Assembly: GCF_900155985.1 (NCBI RefSeq)
Contig: NZ_FTMA01000001.1
Coordinates: forward strand, 1,488,001-1,552,000
From: Maribacter ulvicola
GTDB taxonomy: Bacteria; Bacteroidota; Bacteroidia; Flavobacteriales; Flavobacteriaceae
DNA: 64,000 bases
Direction: 5' to 3'
Part shown: positions 8,469 through 17,722 of the stretch, piece by piece
Layout: each line of letters begins with the position of its first letter
Position numbering within the stretch: position 1 is the first letter of the stretch
Notes under the pieces: generated by a model
The model's database searches: none
What the model was told of the DNA's origin: nothing
What the model saw: only the letters and a program-made list of their open reading frames with translations
Made by a program: the position numbers and the translations under genes

Positions 8469-10262
8469 ATGAGATTTTCAAAATTTACAATAGCTTGTTT
8501 GCTGGTTATTGGAGTCTATTCAGGTTTTTCGCAAGAGTATAAAGTACATTCTCATAATGATTACCAGCAAAATATTCCATTATGGAAAGCACTGGGTGCT
8601 GAGGTGAATTCTATTGAAGTAGATGTTTTTTACGAAAACGGAAAATTAATGGTAGCTCACGAATTAGATGAAATTCAAGAATATAGAACATTAGAACGTT
8701 TGTATTTGGATCCCTTGAAAGAAGTGTTGCAGTTAGATTTAATTGCTAATAGATCTTTGCAATTAATGATAGATGTAAAGACAAATGCCTATACAACAAT
8801 TGATGCTATCGTTGAGGTCTTGAAGAAATACCCTTTAATAACCAATAGTACTAATGTTAGAATTGTGGTCTCCGGTAATAGACCTAAGGTTGAAGAGTAT
8901 GTTAATTATCCTGATTATATATTTTTTGACTATCAAAGTTTGCAACCAGTTACCGATACTAAATCGTTGGACAAAATTGCAATGGTTAGCCTGAGTTTTA
9001 AAAAATATTCGCAGTGGAACGGAAAGGGAAGATTGACTGCCAAGGATTATAAAAATGTTGCTGAGGTTATAGAGAAGGCGCACGAACTTAATAAACCTTT
9101 TCGTTTTTGGGCAACCCCAGACTCTAAATCAGCTTGGAAAGCTTTTGCAAATATGGGTGTAGATTATATTAATACAGATATGCCCAATAAATGTGTAACT
9201 TATCTTTCTTCGTTAAAGGATAGGGTGGTAAGCAATACTGTTTTTTCAGAAGTATATACCCCAACTTTTAAATCTGATCAGACACAACGTACTCCAAAAA
9301 ACATAATTTTAATGATCGGTGATGGTAACGGTTTAACACAGATGTCATCGGCAATTTTGGCAAATAATGGAGCATTATCCTTGACCCAGCTTAAAAGTAT
9401 AGGGTTAATTAAAACGCAATCTGCCGACGACTTCACAACCGATTCGGCCGGTGCGGGAACGGCGATCGCTACGGGAGAAAAAACCAATAATAGGGCAATT
9501 GGTACAGATATAAACGGTGAAGCAATTCCAAATTTAACAGAAATACTTACTGAAAATGGTTTTAATACGGGGATCGTTACCACTGATGAAATCACTGGAG
9601 CTACACCTTCTTCTTTTTTTGCACACCAAACAGATAGAGGTATGGTAAAAGAGATTGCTTTAGATTTGCATGATGCTGCATTAAAACTATTTATCTCGCA
9701 ACCTACTCATACGGTCCATAGAATTGAAGATGCAGGTTTTGTTATGAAATCTGATATCAGTACTGTAGGTTCTAGCACAGATAAAAAAGTAGGAGCGTGG
9801 TTTCATAAATCTACAGAGAAGAAAGCGGAATTAAATGTTTCCAAATTGGCTATAGCTTCTAAAAACGCAATATCCTTTTTAGATAAAAAAGAAAAACCTT
9901 TTTTCTTGCTGTTAGAAGGGGCTAAAATTGACAGTTATGGTCATGCAAACGATATTAAAGGTGTTGTACAAGAAAGTATATCTTTTGACAAAGCAATTAC
10001 CGAAGTATTAAAATTCGCCGATGCTGATAAAAATACACTAGTCATAATTACAGCAGATCATGAAACAGGTGGGTTGACCATACCACAAGGTAATGTAGGA
10101 AATCACGAAATTGAGGCAGACTTTACTACCCATGACCACACCGGTGTCATGGTTCCTGTTTTTGCATATGGACCAATGTCACAAGAGTTTCAGGGGGTTT
10201 ATGAGAACAATGAAATATTCTTAAAATTACTGAACATAATGAAGATATCTACAAAAAAATAA
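8469..10262 (+). CDS. secreted GDPD-like phosphodiesterase-alkaline phosphatase fusion
   Basis: A 597-residue protein with a Sec signal peptide (about 1-21). Residues about 24-255 form a PLC-like phosphodiesterase domain with HSHNDY (27-32), Glu50 and Asp52 in SIEVDV and His64, the metal and catalytic set of the glycerophosphodiesterase/AIM6 group. Residues about 275-590 form a PhoA-type alkaline phosphatase with LMIGDGNG, the nucleophile Ser326 in TTDSAGAGTA, ADHETGG and HDHTG. The fusion could cut a phosphodiester and then remove the phosphate from the product, outside the cytoplasm. It precedes a sigma/FecR/SusCD cassette, which supports phosphorus scavenging. CATATTTG at 8381-8388 is a possible -7 element. 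Confidence 0.9.
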   Translation: MRFSKFTIACLLVIGVYSGFSQEYKVHSHNDYQQNIPLWKALGAEVNSIEVDVFYENGKLMVAHELDEIQEYRTLERLYLDPLKEVLQLDLIANRSLQLMIDVKTNAYTTIDAIVEVLKKYPLITNSTNVRIVVSGNRPKVEEYVNYPDYIFFDYQSLQPVTDTKSLDKIAMVSLSFKKYSQWNGKGRLTAKDYKNVAEVIEKAHELNKPFRFWATPDSKSAWKAFANMGVDYINTDMPNKCVTYLSSLKDRVVSNTVFSEVYTPTFKSDQTQRTPKNIILMIGDGNGLTQMSSAILANNGALSLTQLKSIGLIKTQSADDFTTDSAGAGTAIATGEKTNNRAIGTDINGEAIPNLTEILTENGFNTGIVTTDEITGATPSSFFAHQTDRGMVKEIALDLHDAALKLFISQPTHTVHRIEDAGFVMKSDISTVGSSTDKKVGAWFHKSTEKKAELNVSKLAIASKNAISFLDKKEKPFFLLLEGAKIDSYGHANDIKGVVQESISFDKAITEVLKFADADKNTLVIITADHETGGLTIPQGNVGNHEIEADFTTHDHTGVMVPVFAYGPMSQEFQGVYENNEIFLKLLNIMKISTKK

Positions 10263-10362
10263 AGACAAAACTATTAAATTGATAATTTTTTATAAGTATA
10301 TTTTGTCATATGTTTATAGAACTGTAAAACTTCTATAATTAATTTATATGTTTTTGTAGTAG

Positions 10363-10926
10363 ATGAATAAGAAAAATATAGACAATAGTGTTATTGGAGA
10401 TCTGGTTGTTCGTGTTAAGGAATCAGATCAGAAGGCTTTTAATACATTGTTTGAAATTTTGTGGGAGCCAATGTATTCATATGCATGTTCTATACTCATG
10501 AATAACAATCTTGCTAAAGATATAGTACAGGACATCTGGATTGATTTTTGGCAGCGAAGAAACCAACATGATATTAAATATCTGAAGTCCTATCTATTCA
10601 AGGCAGTTCGCTATCGCTGTTACAATCATTTAAGAGACAATAAATTCAATAAAATACAATTAGAAGTAGCTTATAAGGTATCAATTGCCTCGGCAATTGA
10701 TCAAAACAATGATGCTATTGAATTGTCTGGTAAGATTAATACAATTATTTCCAAGCTTCCCAGAAGGTGCCAAGTCATATTTAGGTTAAGTCGTATTAAT
10801 AATATAGATAATAAGGAGATAGCCAATAGACTTGACATATCTCAACGTTCCGTAGAAAACCAAATATCTGTTGCTTTACGAAAACTCCGTAAAGAATTGG
10901 CATTGGCTCGAACGCTCTTTTTTTAA
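10363..10926 (+). CDS. ECF RNA polymerase sigma factor (FecI-like)
   Basis: A 187-residue sigma-70 family protein with region 2 (FNTLFEILWEPMYSYACSIL and DIVQDIWIDFW, residues about 28-75) and region 4 (LPRRCQVIFRLSR, then NKEIANRLDISQRSVENQIS, about 128-170). It belongs to the Bacteroidota group of ECF factors that pair with FecR anti-sigma factors and switch on a neighbouring SusCD pair when the receptor is engaged. The FecR gene follows 101 bp later and SusC after that, so this should be a three-component trans-envelope signalling unit. TATGTTTA at 10309-10316 is a possible -7 box. Confidence 0.93.
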   Translation: MNKKNIDNSVIGDLVVRVKESDQKAFNTLFEILWEPMYSYACSILMNNNLAKDIVQDIWIDFWQRRNQHDIKYLKSYLFKAVRYRCYNHLRDNKFNKIQLEVAYKVSIASAIDQNNDAIELSGKINTIISKLPRRCQVIFRLSRINNIDNKEIANRLDISQRSVENQISVALRKLRKELALARTLFF

Positions 10927-10967
10927 AGTTAATACTAAGGGTATTTTTTGTTAAGAAATCATTAATA

Positions 10968-11005
10968 GCACATTTTTTATGTGCGTACCACATCATTTTT
11001 GGTAC
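10968..11005 (+). other. tandem hairpins between sigma and anti-sigma genes
   Basis: GCACAT/ATGTGC (10968-10973 and 10979-10984) is followed at once by GTACCA/TGGTAC (10985-10990 and 11000-11005). Neither hairpin is followed by a clean T-run. They may alter read-through or translation of the FecR gene relative to the sigma gene. Confidence 0.4.
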
Positions 11006-11027
11006 TTAAAATTGTAATGAAACTATA

Positions 11028-11993
11028 ATGACCGAAAAAGAAGTAAAAATACTAATGGCGAAGTACCTAAAAGGTACAATTACTGTCAAAGAGGAAAAAC
11101 TCTTAGAAAAGTTCGATGCTTCTTTAATTCTTGAAAACGAGAAAAGTGTATTTAAAGGCGATGCACATAAAAAACAATTGAGTCAAAAAATGTTGAGTCG
11201 AATTAAAAATCAACAACATAAGAAGTCTGTAAGACCTTGGCTTAGAATTGCAGCATCTGTAGCAATTGTTATAAATATAGGTGCATTGGTATATTACACG
11301 TTGGCTAGCGACGACAAAAATCCCCAAACCATGTCTTACATTGTAAAAAGTACGGATTGGGGAAAACGGATGGACTTTATCTTGGCAGATGGTACCGAGG
11401 TAAAATTAAATTCAGGTAGTACCATATCTTTCCCTGAATCATTTGAGGGTAATACTAGAGAGGTGAAACTTGTTGGGGAGGCTTTTTTCAATGTTGCTAA
11501 AAATACTAAGAAACCCTTTATAATCAAGTCTGGAAATTTAAGTACAACAGTGTTAGGTACTTCTTTTAATATAAACGCTTACCCTACTAGTGATAATATA
11601 TCGGTTACCGTTGCAACGGGTAAAGTACAGATAGGAGCAAAGAGTACCACCGTTTTACTACACCCAAATGAACAAGGTGTCTTTCATAAAAAATCTGACA
11701 GTATCTCAAAAAAAGAAGTCAACAGTGATGATTTAATTAACTGGAAAAAAGGTATTCTAAAGTTTGATGATATAGGAATAAAAGATGCGCTAACGGTGAT
11801 TGAGAAATGGTACGGAGTCACTTTTACTTTTAAAGATGATCAGCGTTTAGATTGTCATATTACCGCTTCTTTCGATAGTGCCACATTATCTAATGTTTTG
11901 GAAAGTATAAGCTATGTGAAAAAAGGATTGTCCTTTGAATATTTAGAGGATAACGACATCTTGATCAAAGGTAAATGTATAGATAAGAACTAA
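11028..11993 (+). CDS. FecR family anti-sigma factor
   Basis: A 321-residue protein. A short cytoplasmic N-terminal part (about 1-72) should bind the sigma factor. One membrane helix follows (WLRIAASVAIVINIGALVYY, about 71-90), then a periplasmic FecR domain (about 110-205, DWGKRMDFILADGTEVKLNSG and FIIKSG) and a C-terminal DUF4974-type domain (about 240-315, WKKGILKFDD, WYGVTFTF). The DUF4974-like part should meet the STN domain of the partner receptor, and the downstream SusC does have an STN domain, so sigma, FecR and SusC form a matching set. Confidence 0.92.
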   Translation: MTEKEVKILMAKYLKGTITVKEEKLLEKFDASLILENEKSVFKGDAHKKQLSQKMLSRIKNQQHKKSVRPWLRIAASVAIVINIGALVYYTLASDDKNPQTMSYIVKSTDWGKRMDFILADGTEVKLNSGSTISFPESFEGNTREVKLVGEAFFNVAKNTKKPFIIKSGNLSTTVLGTSFNINAYPTSDNISVTVATGKVQIGAKSTTVLLHPNEQGVFHKKSDSISKKEVNSDDLINWKKGILKFDDIGIKDALTVIEKWYGVTFTFKDDQRLDCHITASFDSATLSNVLESISYVKKGLSFEYLEDNDILIKGKCIDKN

Positions 11994-12035
11994 TTAAACT
12001 GAGATGAATAAATGATGTAAAAACTTAAAAAAAGA

Positions 12036-12074
12036 GACAGCCTGTAACACTTTGGCGAGCTAAAACAGACTGTC
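12036..12074 (+). promoter_or_regulatory. leader hairpin upstream of SusC
   Basis: GACAG-C-CTGT (12036-12045) can pair with ACAG-A-CTGTC (12065-12074) around a 19-base loop, giving 9 pairs with one mismatch. It lies in the 132-bp gap between FecR and SusC and is not followed by a T-run, so it is more likely an mRNA-stabilising or translational element than a terminator. Confidence 0.4.
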
Positions 12075-12125
12075 ATGTATTCAACAATTATTATTAATAA
12101 CAACCATTAAATATTATGTAAAATT

Positions 12126-15100
12126 ATGAATTTGCTAACTATTAAACAATTTATCAAGTTGACATTCAATACGTTTTGTCTCCTTTTAATCATGGCGATG
12201 CTGAACCCCATTCTTGCAGCTGACCTTAGGGGCCAAAAACTAGAAAATTATAAAGTGGATATTGCTGTTAAAGGCGCTTCTGTATTAGATATTTTAAGCG
12301 ATATCGAAAGCCAGACAGATTTTAAGTTCGTCTATGACCGTAAAGTAGGTAAGTTAAAGAATACCTATGATATTACCCATGAAGGTGTGTCTTTACGTTC
12401 GGTTTTAGAACTCATGGCCAAAGATGCCAACCTCTCATTTAAAAGGTTGAACAAAACAATTTCTATAACTGTGAAGCCCAAAGTGTATAAAAGGGTTGTA
12501 GAGGTTGAGTTTCTTACCATAACCGGTACGGTAACAGATGCTGCCGGTATTCCTTTGGTGGGCGCTACAGTCTTGGAGAAAGGAACGTTAAATGGGGTAA
12601 CTACGGATTTTGACGGTAATTTTACTTTAGAAGCCAAAAGCGATGCCATACTTGAGGTCTCTTATTTAGGGTTTACCACCAAGGAGGTTGCAGTACAAGG
12701 GCAAACATCGATTACCATACAACTGGTAGAAGATGCTACACAGTTAGATGATGTTGTGGTTGTTGGGTATGGTACACAAAAACGATCAGATGTTACGGGT
12801 TCTATAGCATCGGTTAAAAGTGAAAACTTTAATAAAGGGGTGGTTGCCAATCCTGGGCAATTGTTGCAAGGTAAAGTTGCCGGTGTTAATATTACTTCGG
12901 TAAGCGGTGAGCCTGGCGCTTCGCAAAATATCGTTATTCGTGGTATTGGTAGTTTTAGATCGGGTACATCACCTTTGTTCGTAATTGACGGCTTTGTTAT
13001 TGATAACACCTCTACTGGTGTGGCATCTAATCCATTAAACTTCATAAACCCGCAAGATATAGAATCGATGGATGTGTTAAAAGATGCTTCTGCTGCAGCT
13101 ATTTATGGGGCGCGTGCGGCAAACGGAGTAATCGTAATTACTACTAAGAAAGGAAAAACCGGAAAAACAGAAATGAATGTTTCGGTTTCAACCGCTTTTG
13201 TATCCTTGGCAAATAAAATAGATGTGTTTTCTGCAGATGAATTTAGAAGACAAGTTCCTGCTGTCGGTGGCACATTACTTGACGGTGGAGCAAATACGGA
13301 CTGGCAAGATGAGTTGACACAAACGGGGATTTCTAAAAATGTAAACTTTTCAATGAGCGGTGGTGCATCAGATAAATTCAACTACTATGCTTCTGTGGGG
13401 GTGGACGATCAAGAAGGTACCTTTGCCAATAGTTCTTTGAAAAGATACTCCGGTCGTTTAAACTTGAATCAAAAAGCTTTGGATGGCAAGTTAAATGTAG
13501 ATTTTAACTTATCGGCTACCAGAACATTGAATAACAGGCCTGATGCTGGTGCAACCGTTACAGATATGCTAGAGTTAAACCCTACCATACCACTTTATAC
13601 CAATGGCTCTCCAACCTTGTTGAACGATAATAGATTAAATCCTTTAGTTCGTAATCAACTTTATGGTGATGAGTCTAATAGTAACCGTATTCTAGCAAAT
13701 ATTGCACCCTCTGTAGAAATTATTGAAGGACTTACGTATAAACTGAATTTGGGCGTAGATTATTCTTCTACAAATAGAGATCAACAACGTGCGCCATATG
13801 CATTACTTGAAGATTTAAACCAAGGTTATTTGAACACTTGGATCACAACCAACCAAAATACCCAAGTAGATAATACATTGACCTATACTTTTGAAAAAAA
13901 TGATCATGAAGCAACGGTTTTAGTGGGGCATTCATACCAAGAGGTGTTTTTTCAGCAAAAGAAATTTGAATTGGAAAGCTTTGCAGATAATGGTATAGAT
14001 CCAAGATATCAAGATCAGATCAGTAGTCAGGAATATGCCACTAACTTGAACGCTACGGCAGAGAAGAATGAACTACAGTCTTTCTTTGGGAGGGTAAATT
14101 ACGGTTATCAAGACAAGTATTTGCTGACGGCTACAATGCGTGCCGATGGTTCTTCTAAATTTGGAGCCAACAATAAATACGGCTATTTTCCTTCTGTTGC
14201 TTTAGGTTGGAATATTAGTAAAGAAAACTTCTTGGCAGAAGATACCTTCGTTAACAACTTAAAACTTCGTGCAAGCTGGGGACAAACCGGTAGTCAAGAG
14301 GGTATAGATAACAAGGTGTCCTTGGCAAGTTATATAGACAGTAAAAGTGACAACGACACCTATCCTTTAAATGATAGCGCTACCACTTTAGACGGTTATC
14401 CTTTTGGTACAGTACCTGCACGTACGGCAAACCCCAATCTAAAATGGGAAGTTGCTACGCAAACCAATATCGGATTAGATTTCGGTTTCCTGAACAACAA
14501 GATTACGGGTACTCTTGATTATTTTAATAAAATAACAACAGACGTAGTTTTATTTGCAAATAGAGTGGATCCTATTCAGCCAACTGAAAAAATATGGACC
14601 AATTTAGAAGACTTGGAAATTCATAATTCTGGTGTAGAATTAGCATTGGATTATAGAACTATGATCGGTTCAGATTTCTCGTTCAACATTGGTGGTAATG
14701 CCACTTTTATAAGTAACGAGGTAACTGATTCTCCTTTTGCTATTATTACTACGGGTGCCGCACAAGGTGGAGGTCAAACCGGTGCAACGATCAATGGTTA
14801 TTTAAATAATGAAGCTATTGGTACTTTCTATATGAAAGAGTTTATAGGTATTGGTGAAGATGGATTAAACCAATATAGAGATGTAAACGGAGATGGCGAA
14901 ATTTTAGATGATGATCGTATTGCGGCTGGTAGTGCTTTGCCTGATTTTACCTATGCGTTCTACTTGAATTTCGATTATAAGAATTTTGATTTAGGATTTA
15001 ATTTTAATGGCGTATCTGGAAATAAAATTTATAACCATACGGCTATGTCGTCTTTCTCAAAAGGTCAATTGAGTAGAAATTTGAATACCACCAATTTTGC

Positions 15101-15419
15101 TGTTCAATTTCCAAATGAAGATGTCAGTAACTCTAACGAAGTGTCTACGCGTTACTTAGAAGATGGTGCATACCTTAAGTTGAACAATGCTACTTTGGGG
15201 TATAATCTTTTAGCTAGTAAAATTGGCTTGGACAATTATGTAAATGATATTCGTTTTACGTTGACCGGTCAAAATTTATTTACGATTACCGATTACACTG
15301 GATATAGTCCAGAGGTAAATACCGGTAGTGAAATAGATGGTGTTCAAACCTTCGGTATCGATAGGTATACTTACCCTAATTCCAGAACAATCTTGTTTGG
15401 CTTAAATGTATCCTTTTAA
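12126..15419 (+). CDS. SusC/RagA TonB-dependent receptor with STN signalling domain
   Basis: A 1097-residue outer-membrane transporter. After a signal peptide (about 1-31) comes an STN domain (about 48-118) used for signalling to FecR, then a carboxypeptidase-D-like beta-sandwich (about 135-205, ITGTVTDAAGIPLVGATV and GVTTDFDGNF), a plug with the SusC signature (DVVVVGYGTQKRSDVTGSIA, NPQDIESMDVLKDASAAAIYG, about 215-345) and a beta-barrel to the C-terminal Phe. The SusD lipoprotein follows after 17 bp. The STN domain ties it to the upstream sigma/FecR pair. The substrate is unknown; the phosphatase in front and the phosphonate genes behind favour a phosphorus-containing ligand. Confidence 0.95.
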   Translation: MNLLTIKQFIKLTFNTFCLLLIMAMLNPILAADLRGQKLENYKVDIAVKGASVLDILSDIESQTDFKFVYDRKVGKLKNTYDITHEGVSLRSVLELMAKDANLSFKRLNKTISITVKPKVYKRVVEVEFLTITGTVTDAAGIPLVGATVLEKGTLNGVTTDFDGNFTLEAKSDAILEVSYLGFTTKEVAVQGQTSITIQLVEDATQLDDVVVVGYGTQKRSDVTGSIASVKSENFNKGVVANPGQLLQGKVAGVNITSVSGEPGASQNIVIRGIGSFRSGTSPLFVIDGFVIDNTSTGVASNPLNFINPQDIESMDVLKDASAAAIYGARAANGVIVITTKKGKTGKTEMNVSVSTAFVSLANKIDVFSADEFRRQVPAVGGTLLDGGANTDWQDELTQTGISKNVNFSMSGGASDKFNYYASVGVDDQEGTFANSSLKRYSGRLNLNQKALDGKLNVDFNLSATRTLNNRPDAGATVTDMLELNPTIPLYTNGSPTLLNDNRLNPLVRNQLYGDESNSNRILANIAPSVEIIEGLTYKLNLGVDYSSTNRDQQRAPYALLEDLNQGYLNTWITTNQNTQVDNTLTYTFEKNDHEATVLVGHSYQEVFFQQKKFELESFADNGIDPRYQDQISSQEYATNLNATAEKNELQSFFGRVNYGYQDKYLLTATMRADGSSKFGANNKYGYFPSVALGWNISKENFLAEDTFVNNLKLRASWGQTGSQEGIDNKVSLASYIDSKSDNDTYPLNDSATTLDGYPFGTVPARTANPNLKWEVATQTNIGLDFGFLNNKITGTLDYFNKITTDVVLFANRVDPIQPTEKIWTNLEDLEIHNSGVELALDYRTMIGSDFSFNIGGNATFISNEVTDSPFAIITTGAAQGGGQTGATINGYLNNEAIGTFYMKEFIGIGEDGLNQYRDVNGDGEILDDDRIAAGSALPDFTYAFYLNFDYKNFDLGFNFNGVSGNKIYNHTAMSSFSKGQLSRNLNTTNFAVQFPNEDVSNSNEVSTRYLEDGAYLKLNNATLGYNLLASKIGLDNYVNDIRFTLTGQNLFTITDYTGYSPEVNTGSEIDGVQTFGIDRYTYPNSRTILFGLNVSF

Positions 15420-15436
15420 AAAAAAATAGTTTCAAA

Positions 15437-17194
15437 ATGAAAAATAAACTCATCATAACAACCTTGTTCCTAGCTGCTTTTTTAACATGGAGCTGTACGG
15501 ATCTAGAAGAAGAATTATTGGACGAATCATTAACCGGTGCCCAGGCAGAAGTTATTAGCGGGGCAATTGCACCTGCATATGGCTATATTTCTTGGACGTG
15601 GAGGCATACCAATTATTATGGTTTACAATTAATACCATCAGATGAAGCTACATTGCCTTATCGTGGTGGTACAGATTGGTTTGATGGCGGTAAGTTTTTG
15701 GCGGCACATAGTCATAATTTTACACCAACAAATGACTTGATTTCCAGTGGGTGGAACGAGCTTACCACTAATATTTCAAGAACATTGGCGGCAATTGAAG
15801 TATTGACACCTTTAGCGGATGAAGGAGATGCCCAAGCTGCGGGCGCTTTGTATGAAATGAAAGCCTTAAGAGCGTATTTGAATATGTTATTGTTAGATAG
15901 CTGGGGAATTGTACTAAAGAAAGAATCATCAGAAGAACTTTCTGAAGTATTAAGAACGCAAGAGGCTATTGATTACATTGAAGCCGAATTGTTATCTGTA
16001 GTAGATGTTATCAATGATGATAAAGGTCCGGGTAGAATTACACAGTCTGCCGTATATGGATTTCTTGCAAGACTGAACCTGAACGCTGCTGTGTATCGCG
16101 ATCCCTACGGAACTCCTAATTTTACACAGGCAGATATGGATCAGGTAATTTCATATACCAATAGCATTATTAATTCTGGAAACTTCTCATTATCACCTGA
16201 ATATTTTGAATTGTTCAATGATGAAAACAACTCAAATCCTGAATTGATTTTTGCTCTAGATCAACGTGGCGTATTAACAAGAGAGCATAGCCGTTGGGCA
16301 TATTGGTCTATTGCCGGATCTATGTTTCCAAGGCCAGAATGGCCAAGCGCCGATGGTACTGACGGGCCAGCGGTTACTTCAGATTTTTATCAAACATGGG
16401 TAGATGCCTACGGAGATGTGGATCCTGCAGAAGCAGATGCCCGTTTTTATCAAAGAAACACCCTTGTGCCAGCTGCTCAATTAAAAGATTTAGAAGGACG
16501 AGAGAAATTATTGGAAACCGAAACAGAAGATAGTTTTTACTGTGTTAAAGATGTTGATTTTGAAATGGATAGAGGTATCCTTCGTGGAATTCAATGGGGC
16601 CCTCGCAAAGGTGATGATGGTCAGTTTTTAACTTGTGATGATGGTACGGTCAAAATATTGCCGATAAAGCAAATAAAAGGGAACGGTCCTGCAAGAGATA
16701 TAGGTTATGTAGATCATACCTTAGAAGTTGATTTTTCCAATGAAGGTTCATTACATAATACAGGCTATAGAGCGTCTAAATATCAATTTAGCCATACCTC
16801 GCCAAACGGGAACGGTAACAGTAGTGTTGATCTGGTATTGATGAGATTAGCGGAAATCTACCTAATGAGGGCAGAAGCCAAATTAAGAAATGGTGATAAC
16901 GCAGGTGCTTTGGTAGATGTAAATACGGTAAGAACATCAAGAACGGCGCGCCCTGATCAAACTCCGGCTCCATTAACAGCTGTAGACGCTGATATTGTAT
17001 TTCGTGAACGTGGATTTGAATTGTATTGGGAAGGTTTTAGAAGAGGAGATCAAATCCGTTTTGGAAAGTATGAAGATACTTGGACAGACAAAACCGATAC
17101 GGATGTGGACCATAGATTATTTCCAATACCACAAAGTGCTGTTGATGGTGCTTCAGGTATAGATGGTTTCTTAGAACAGAACCAAGGGTACTAA
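15437..17194 (+). CDS. RagB/SusD family outer-membrane lipoprotein
   Basis: A 585-residue surface lipoprotein with lipobox TWSC (Cys20). It has the TPR-like SusD fold: LYEMKALRAYLNMLLLDSWG (about 140-160), a C-terminal LRLAEIYLMRAEAKLRNG (about 460-480) and VFRERGFELYWEGFRRGDQIRFG. SusD proteins lid the SusC barrel and bind the ligand. It pairs with the SusC gene 17 bp upstream, and a strong terminator follows the stop, so it ends the sigma/FecR/SusC/SusD transcription unit. Confidence 0.94.
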   Translation: MKNKLIITTLFLAAFLTWSCTDLEEELLDESLTGAQAEVISGAIAPAYGYISWTWRHTNYYGLQLIPSDEATLPYRGGTDWFDGGKFLAAHSHNFTPTNDLISSGWNELTTNISRTLAAIEVLTPLADEGDAQAAGALYEMKALRAYLNMLLLDSWGIVLKKESSEELSEVLRTQEAIDYIEAELLSVVDVINDDKGPGRITQSAVYGFLARLNLNAAVYRDPYGTPNFTQADMDQVISYTNSIINSGNFSLSPEYFELFNDENNSNPELIFALDQRGVLTREHSRWAYWSIAGSMFPRPEWPSADGTDGPAVTSDFYQTWVDAYGDVDPAEADARFYQRNTLVPAAQLKDLEGREKLLETETEDSFYCVKDVDFEMDRGILRGIQWGPRKGDDGQFLTCDDGTVKILPIKQIKGNGPARDIGYVDHTLEVDFSNEGSLHNTGYRASKYQFSHTSPNGNGNSSVDLVLMRLAEIYLMRAEAKLRNGDNAGALVDVNTVRTSRTARPDQTPAPLTAVDADIVFRERGFELYWEGFRRGDQIRFGKYEDTWTDKTDTDVDHRLFPIPQSAVDGASGIDGFLEQNQGY

Positions 17195-17216
17195 TCAAAT
17201 AATTTTAATAATTTAG

Positions 17217-17250
17217 AAACGGCAAGAAATTATATTCTTGCCGTTTTTTT
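17217..17250 (+). terminator. intrinsic terminator after first SusD
   Basis: AAACGGCAAGAA (17217-17228) and TTCTTGCCGTTT (17235-17246) form a perfect 12-bp stem with a 6-base loop, followed by T residues. Confidence 0.9.
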
Positions 17251-17721
17251 TATATAAAAGTAGTTGCTATAATGTAAGGGTATGATCTACATGGCATCTG
17301 TTTTCTGATTTTCTTTCTAAGTATATTTCTTGTTTTTTTAAATCAGTTTACCATTATCTCAGAAATGCAATTTATAGATATATAGTTTGAAAGAGAAGGT
17401 TTAAATAAATTTTTTCAGTGAAAATTATTTTGTTTTTTCAAATCGCCATAAACGATACTGAAAAAGAAGAATTACACTTAAAAGGCCTGGTAATAAGAAT
17501 AACGACTCAAGTATTCCGGTAGATAATGTTAAGGCTAAAGTCAGTGAATTTTAACGTAGATTTAAAGTAAGGGATATGAGTTTTGAAAATCGACTTATAA
17601 AACAAAGGGTTAACCTAATCTACGCTTTTTTATAACCATCTAATAACATCTAAAAAGTTACAAATAGTAAATAATTTTAGATTTTTGACCTAATAATTTA
17701 CTATTAGTAAACAAATATTAG
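17251..17721. other. long intergenic region before the phosphonate operon
   Basis: No gene with a start codon is visible. The minus strand from 17550 to the stop at 17425-17427 stays open for about 41 codons and reads as a hydrophobic, membrane-helix-like tail, possibly a gene remnant. CGTAGATT and AATCTACG (near 17555 and 17620) are complementary, and the right one is followed by a T-run. The last 35 bases form a nested inverted repeat (separate entry). Confidence 0.5.
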
Positions 17722-17722
17722 G
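17689..17722 (+). promoter_or_regulatory. nested inverted repeat at the start of the DUF5690 gene
   Basis: Outer arms CCTAATA (17689-17695) and TATTAGG (17716-17722) enclose an inner perfect palindrome, TTTACTA-T-TAGTAAA (17697-17711). The right arm ends on the first base of the GTG start. It could be an operator, or an RNA hairpin that hides the start codon. Confidence 0.5.

Noticed and set aside
17425-17550. Minus-strand open stretch of about 41 codons reading as a hydrophobic tail (SLFLLPGLLSVILLF)
   Set aside because: It has no start codon and follows an in-frame stop. It may be a remnant of a membrane-protein gene, but is too short to call.
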